Shown here piece by piece: positions 52,853 through 55,567 of a stretch of DNA of 55,567 bases. A program made the position numbers and the translations under genes. Under the pieces are notes generated by a model. The model was given only the letters and a program-made list of their open reading frames with translations, ran no database searches and was not told where the DNA came from. Each line of letters starts with the position of its first letter. The stretch's first letter is position 1. Origin of the DNA: Saccoglossus kowalevskii (Eukaryota; Hemichordata; Enteropneusta; Harrimaniidae); contig NW_003123406.1 of NCBI RefSeq assembly GCF_000003605.2, positions 73,645-129,211 of the forward strand. The letters are read 5' to 3'.

Positions 52853-53675
52853 AGCAATATGAGAATTTCAGCCTGGATAACAATAATAACTCATGGAAAA
52901 TTTATTTTGAGAAAATATTGGTAAATTTAACAAAATATAGTAAATCCTGTTAATTTAATATTTTTCATTTTACTAGTGGGATTACCTGGTATCAGCTGAG
53001 GAACTGATGCAGCTATGTATAATCAGTACAAGACAAAACCCAGTCATAGAAATTAGATTGAAAAGAACCCACCATAAAACAAATTAACTAGTTAAATTTA
53101 CACTAGTTCAAATACAGGTCATTGAAAATGAACTCGCCCACAATGTCTGGATCACGATCACTGTGGAAAAAAATATACTTCATGACTATAGCAGGGAGTG
53201 GAGGACACGTACTGGTTCGTTTTTCAAAACAAAGTGTGTTCTGATCGAACCTCAGACCAAACATGCCTGGCCTGTGCCTAGTAGATATAGCGACAGTTTT
53301 TCATTGAAAATACCGGTACAAACATTTGCACTATTGTACACATCAAAATCATATTGTTATTACTTTACGCTCACTGTATTCATTTTTAGGTGACTACGTG
53401 GAGTAGTCGTTTTGCTCTGCTCAGGTGTTACCAGTAGTAAATTATTTGTATGTTACTATATTGTCAACTTTTAAAACTAATTCTAAAACTGTTTTTTCAC
53501 TGTCAAATGTGTTAACTGCTATTATTGGACGCTATTATTCCACCTGGAACAGGTGCTCCATTTATGTTTCGTTCAGTTACAACAAGGATTACTTTCTGTG
53601 ATAAACAATGTTTTGGTCATGTGATTATAATACCAGTATAAATCTGGCTACCCCCAATGTGCATTTCAGATTAAC
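52853..53675. other. Noncoding DNA
   Basis: No supported gene; the frame at 53163-53393 has no recognisable features. Confidence 0.5.
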
Positions 53676-54796
53676 TATACGTTATTTTGGGTAAAAACTC
53701 TATACGTTATTTTGGGTAAAAACTTTATACATTATTTTGGGTAAAAACTCTATACGTTATTTTGGGTAAAAACTCTATACGTTATTTTGGATAAAAACTT
53801 TATACATTATTTTGGGTAAAAACTCTATACGTTATTTTGGGTAAAAACTCTATACGTTATTTTGTGTAAAAACTCTATACGTTATTTTGGATAAAAACTC
53901 TACGTTATTTTGGGTAAAAACTCTATATGTTATTTTGGGTAAAAACTCTATACGTTATTTTGGGTAAAAACTCTATACGTTATTTTGGATAAAAACTCTA
54001 TACGTTATTTTGGATAAAAACTCTATACGTTATTTTGGGTAAAAATACTATACGTTATTTTGGATAAAAACTCTATACGTTATTTTGGATAAAAACTCTA
54101 TACGTTATTTTGGGTAAAAATACTATACGTTATTTTGGATAAAAACTCTATACGTTATTTTGAATAAAAATACTATACGTTATTTTGGATAAAAACTCTA
54201 TACGTTATTTTGGATAAAAACTCTATACGTTATTTTGGATAAAAATACTATACGTTATTTTGGATAAAAACTCTATACGTTATTTTGAATAAAAACTCTA
54301 TACGTTATTTTGGATAAAAATACTATACGTTATTTTGGATAAAAATACTATACATTATTTTGGGTAAAAACTCTATACGTTATTTTGGGTAAAAACTCTA
54401 TACGTTATTTTGGGTAAAAACTCCATACGTTATTTTGGATAAAAACTCTATACATTATTTTGGGTAAAAACTCTATACGTTATTTTGTGTAAAAACTCTA
54501 TACGTTATTTTGGGTAAAAACTCTATACGTTATTTTGTGTAAAAACTATATGTTATTTTGGATAAAAATTCTATATGTTAGTTTGGATAAAAACTCTATA
54601 CGTTATTTTGGATAAAAATACTATACGTTATTTTGGATAAAAATACTATACGTTATTTTGGATAAAAACTCTATACGTTATTTTGGATAAAAATACTATA
54701 CGTTATTTTGGATAAAAACTCTATACGTTATTTTGGATAAAAACTCTATACGTTATTTTGGATAAAAACTCTATACGTTATTTTGAATAAAAACTC
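53676..54796 (+). repeat. 25-bp minisatellite, about 45 copies
   Basis: The unit is close to TATACGTTATTTTGGGTAAA followed by AACTC. The left part has mostly GGGTAAAAAC units and the middle and right have GGATAAAAAC/TAC variants, with a second GGGT patch at 54350-54500. Confidence 0.97.
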
Positions 54797-55446
54797 GTAC
54801 AGCTTCCTCATAAAGAATAATTGTGTCAAAACCATTTTCACATTGTGGAGGACTTAAAAGACGTGAGATGTGGGTCCCATGCAACAGCAAAAATGCTTGT
54901 AAATACATTTCTTGACATGCATGATCCATACATGCATGTGTGGATGTTTGCCAGATATATTAACAATCTTTATTATTTAAAAATAAAATAAAAATTCATG
55001 TCACTACATAATTTTTTAATTAACAGCACAGAAAAAAAAAAAAAAAAAAAAAAATTATTTATTTTGGGATTTAAGCTTTTTATCGAATGCACAGATGTGC
55101 GTACCAGGCTATTGCTACATTCACATTATGGGATCTCCGCACATTCTGAAATTTCTAAACCGTTGTGTTTGCAGAGGAATTACAGCAGTTGGGTTCATGT
55201 TAGTCAGGACCCACTTGTTGATATAGCATTGCAAAAAAAACAACAAAACGATTGCAGCAGTATATAAAAATGCTTCGCTGTCATCATTCATTTCATTCAC
55301 TACTACAGCATCCGAGCATATATAGCTGCACTTTCCTCCATCCTTCTGTCATACTAGTATGAATCAATATACCTTTTTTCCCCTTTACATTCAACTTAGG
55401 GAACTGATCATTACCACCCAGCCGGTTTCCTGTGAGTTTGACTCGG
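54797..55446. other. Noncoding DNA with A-run
   Basis: No supported gene. A poly-A run lies at about 55031-55053. Confidence 0.5.
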
Positions 55447-55567
55447 TTTACCGTACCGGTCGTTGCTTTACCGTACCGGTCGTTGCTTTACCGTACCGAC
55501 CGTTGCTTTACCGTACCGACCGTTGCTTTACCGTACCGACCGTTGCGTTACCGTACCGGCCGGACAA
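55447..55567 (+). repeat. 20-bp GC-rich tandem repeat at the window edge
   Basis: Six units of TTTACCGTACCGGTCGTTGC with a GGTC-to-GACC change in the middle copies. The array may continue past the window. Confidence 0.93.

Noticed and set aside
53676-54796. CRISPR-like array
   Set aside because: The repeats are contiguous with no spacers, and the DNA is animal; it is a minisatellite.

Overview
The window is animal (metazoan) nuclear DNA. It is AT-rich, has GT-AG introns, phase-1 exon-shuffled extracellular domains, an adhesion-class GPCR, many CR1/L2-like non-LTR retrotransposon 3' ends, MITEs and minisatellites. The mix of EGF-Ca, sushi, HRM, GAIN and 7TM modules and the repeat style would fit an invertebrate deuterostome such as an acorn worm or lancelet. 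That placement is inference, not proof.

Region 1 (1-14344, + strand) holds the 3' part of one large multi-exon gene. I could chain 28 exons with consistent phases into an open frame of 1044 codons plus a stop. It encodes an adhesion GPCR: a short exon that may end an upstream sushi domain, five EGF repeats, a sushi/CCP domain, an EGF followed by a glutamine run, a hormone-receptor-motif (HRM) domain, a GAIN domain ending in a GPS, seven membrane segments, a basic tail and a C-terminal DTEV that looks like a PDZ ligand. The signal peptide and gene start lie upstream of the window. The GPS keeps its four cysteines and tryptophan but has lost the His and Thr needed for autoproteolysis, so the receptor is predicted to be uncleaved. 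Its introns hold a dead EGF exon, a 5'-truncated retrotransposon with a 260-bp AAAT tail, several MITEs, and a minisatellite that starts exactly at a splice donor and repeats the donor sequence GTAAGT about 25 times.

Region 2 (14345-25400) has no gene I can name. It carries a hairpin MITE family, a heat-shock-type promoter (three heat-shock elements and a TATA box at 16839-17029) with no recognisable coding sequence behind it, RFX-type palindromes and a 31-bp minisatellite.

Region 3 (about 25390-26390, + strand) is the start of a second gene: a 5' UTR and a first coding exon for a Ser/Thr-rich N-terminus, ending at a phase-1 donor. Any further exons must lie in or beyond the remaining 29 kb. 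I found none, so I read 26391-55567 as its first intron.

Region 4 (26391-55567) is repeat-rich noncoding DNA. It includes a 135-bp satellite with a CArG (SRF-type) box in every unit, a 94-bp satellite with an octamer ATGCAAAT in every unit, a 25-bp minisatellite of about 45 copies, a 20-bp repeat running into the window end, a local 0.5-kb tandem duplication, a tRNA-derived SINE, and several retrotransposon C-terminal fragments on both strands. No rRNA, functional tRNA, CRISPR array or operon-like structure was seen.
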